This document shows, piece after piece, positions 48,736-49,941 of a stretch of DNA of 49,941 bases; position 1 is the stretch's first letter; each line of letters begins with the position of its first letter. Origin of the DNA: Pseudomonas putida (lineage in GTDB: Bacteria; Pseudomonadota; Gammaproteobacteria; Pseudomonadales; Pseudomonadaceae); contig NZ_BSKJ01000005.1 in the NCBI RefSeq assembly GCF_030159595.1, positions 437,696 to 487,636 on the forward strand. The letters are read 5' to 3'. Both the position numbers and the translations under genes were made by a program. The notes under the pieces were generated by a model that was not told where the DNA came from, did no database searches, and saw only the letters and a program-made list of their open reading frames with translations.

Positions 48736-49941
48736 TTACACCGCCAGCGCACGCTCACGCAGCTCGCTGTTGAGGATGCGGTCGTTCTCGCTGTAATCGA
48801 CCGGGCAGTCGATCACATGTACGCCGGGGGTCTTGATGCAGTGCTCAAGCAACGGCAGCAGGCCTTCGGCGCTTTCCACACGGTGACCGTTGGCACCGTA
48901 GGCTTCGGCGTATTTGACGAAGTCCGGGTTGCCATAGTCCAGGCCGAAATCGGTGAAGCCCATGTTGGCCTGCTTCCAGCGGATCATGCCATAGCCGTCG
49001 TCACGCAGGATCACCACGGTGATGTGCATGCCCAGGCGAACAGCCGTCTCCAGCTCTTGGCTGTTCATCATGAAGCCGCCGTCGCCGCACACCGAAATCA
49101 CCGGACGGTCGGGGTGCACCAGGTGCGCCGCCATGGCCGAAGGCAGGCCGGCACCCATGGTCGCCAGGGCGTTGTCCAGCAGCACGGTGTTCGGCTTGTG
49201 CGCCTTGTAGTTGCGGGCGAACCAGATTTTGTAGATGCCGTTGTCCAGGGCAACGATGCCCTCGGATGGCAGTACGCGACGGATGTCGGCCACCAGGCGC
49301 TGCGGGTAGACCGGGAAGCGGTTGTCGTCGGCGCCTTCGGCGATCTGTGCTTCGTTGGCTTCACGGATGGCCATCAGGCGGGTGAAGTCCCAGTGCGACG
49401 TCTCGGTCAGCGCTTCACCGATTTGCCACACGGCGTTGGCGATGTCGCCGATCACTTCCACCTGCGGGAAGTACACGGCATCGACTTCGGCGGAGCGGAA
49501 GTTGATGTGGATGACCTCGGTGCCGCCACGGACCATGAAGAATGGCGGCTTCTCGATCACGTCGTGGCCGATGTTGACGATCAGGTCGGCCGCTTCGACG
49601 GCGCGGTGCACGAAATCACCTGACGACAGCGCTGCGTTGCCCAGGAAGCGCGGGTGGCGCTCATCGACCACACCTTTACCCATCTGGGTGGTGATGAACG
49701 GAATACCAGTCTTGTCGATCAACTGCTTGAGGACCTTGGCGGTCATCTTGCGGTTGGCGCCGGCGCCGATCACCAGGATCGGGTTACGGGCGTTTTGCAG
49801 CTTTTGCACGGCGGCTTCGATGGCCACATGCTCGGCCAGCGGACGGCGGTGCAGGCTGCGCGGGATCGGCAGTGCGTCGGTCTGCTCGGCGGCGATGTCT
49901 TCTGGCAGCTCCAGGTGTACCGCACCCGGCTTTTCTTCTTC
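48736..49941 (-). CDS. Acetolactate-synthase-like thiamine-diphosphate enzyme, partial (N-terminus off window)
   Basis: The frame is open to the window edge, so 401 C-terminal residues are seen. They cover the middle FAD/NAD-like domain (NPILVIGAGANRKM) and the pyrimidine-diphosphate domain. The ThDP/Mg motif G-D-G-x(~25)-N/D reads CGDGGFMMNSQELETAVRLG, ending before ILRDDGYGMI. That pattern (GDGGFMM, then ILRDDGYGMIRWKQ) is typical of acetolactate synthase large subunits and related 2-oxoacid enzymes; no IlvN partner is visible. The stop at 48736 is preceded by SELRERALAV. The start lies to the right of the window; a GTG at 49827 is internal. Confidence 0.85.
   Translation of the reverse strand, partial: EEEKPGAVHLELPEDIAAEQTDALPIPRSLHRRPLAEHVAIEAAVQKLQNARNPILVIGAGANRKMTAKVLKQLIDKTGIPFITTQMGKGVVDERHPRFLGNAALSSGDFVHRAVEAADLIVNIGHDVIEKPPFFMVRGGTEVIHINFRSAEVDAVYFPQVEVIGDIANAVWQIGEALTETSHWDFTRLMAIREANEAQIAEGADDNRFPVYPQRLVADIRRVLPSEGIVALDNGIYKIWFARNYKAHKPNTVLLDNALATMGAGLPSAMAAHLVHPDRPVISVCGDGGFMMNSQELETAVRLGMHITVVILRDDGYGMIRWKQANMGFTDFGLDYGNPDFVKYAEAYGANGHRVESAEGLLPLLEHCIKTPGVHVIDCPVDYSENDRILNSELRERALAV

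Noticed and set aside
48736..49827. GTG at 49827 as the start of the acetolactate-synthase-like gene
   Set aside because: The frame continues open to the window edge with coding-like sequence (PGAVHLELPEDI), so the gene is cut by the edge.

Overview
The window looks like the chromosome of a Pseudomonas putida-group bacterium. The reasons are the high G+C coding sequence, the gene order oprH-phoP-phoQ-dctA and nrdA-nrdB, a single PcpS-type phosphopantetheinyl transferase, a uronate dehydrogenase cluster, and many short palindromes of the P. putida REP type (cores such as CGCGGGTTTACCCGCG or GGCAAGCCAGCTCCCACA). No tRNA, rRNA, CRISPR array or intact insertion sequence was seen.

Layout. 1-14.5 kb: mprF with a VirJ/AcvB-like lipase, then kup, rimO, a small outer-membrane protein, a three-gene locus of repeat-rich exported proteins with a DUF6502 protein, and a run of small genes (YjaB-like acetyltransferase, degenerate RluF-like pseudouridine synthase, DUF1456 protein, trmO). 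14.5-23 kb: dctA behind a sigma-54 promoter, the oprH-phoP-phoQ operon with four phased PhoP half-sites, a periplasmic dienelactone hydrolase, pcpS and an RstAB-like two-component pair. 23-28.6 kb: nrdA and nrdB (class Ia ribonucleotide reductase), each preceded by a paired NrdR-like box, with a 43-residue ORF between them. 28.6-38.7 kb: a hexuronate/aldarate cluster made of a frameshifted OprD porin, udh, an SMP-30 lactonase, a DctPQM TRAP transporter, an EamA exporter, an epimerase and an MFS carrier. Three of its promoters share a GTTGTACGACAAC palindrome. 38.7-42.5 kb: a LysR regulator, a fused flavin/[2Fe-2S] oxidoreductase and a glutathione transferase. 42.5-48.6 kb: a lower-GC block with a decayed and an intact YecA-like gene, an L-asparaginase-like protein, a duplicated membrane protein, a nitrilase-family amidase and an L-amino-acid 2-monooxygenase/oxidase. 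48.7 kb to the edge: a truncated acetolactate-synthase-like gene.

Working together. PhoPQ and OprH form the Mg2+/cationic peptide response, and MprF with its hydrolase partner would tune aminoacyl-phosphatidylglycerol in the same envelope. The uronate cluster should import hexuronates, oxidise them to aldarolactones (Udh) and open the lactones. The most promising little-described unit is the co-oriented monooxygenase, nitrilase, membrane protein and asparaginase set. By analogy with DavB/DavA it could turn an amino acid into its amide and then into the shortened acid plus ammonia.
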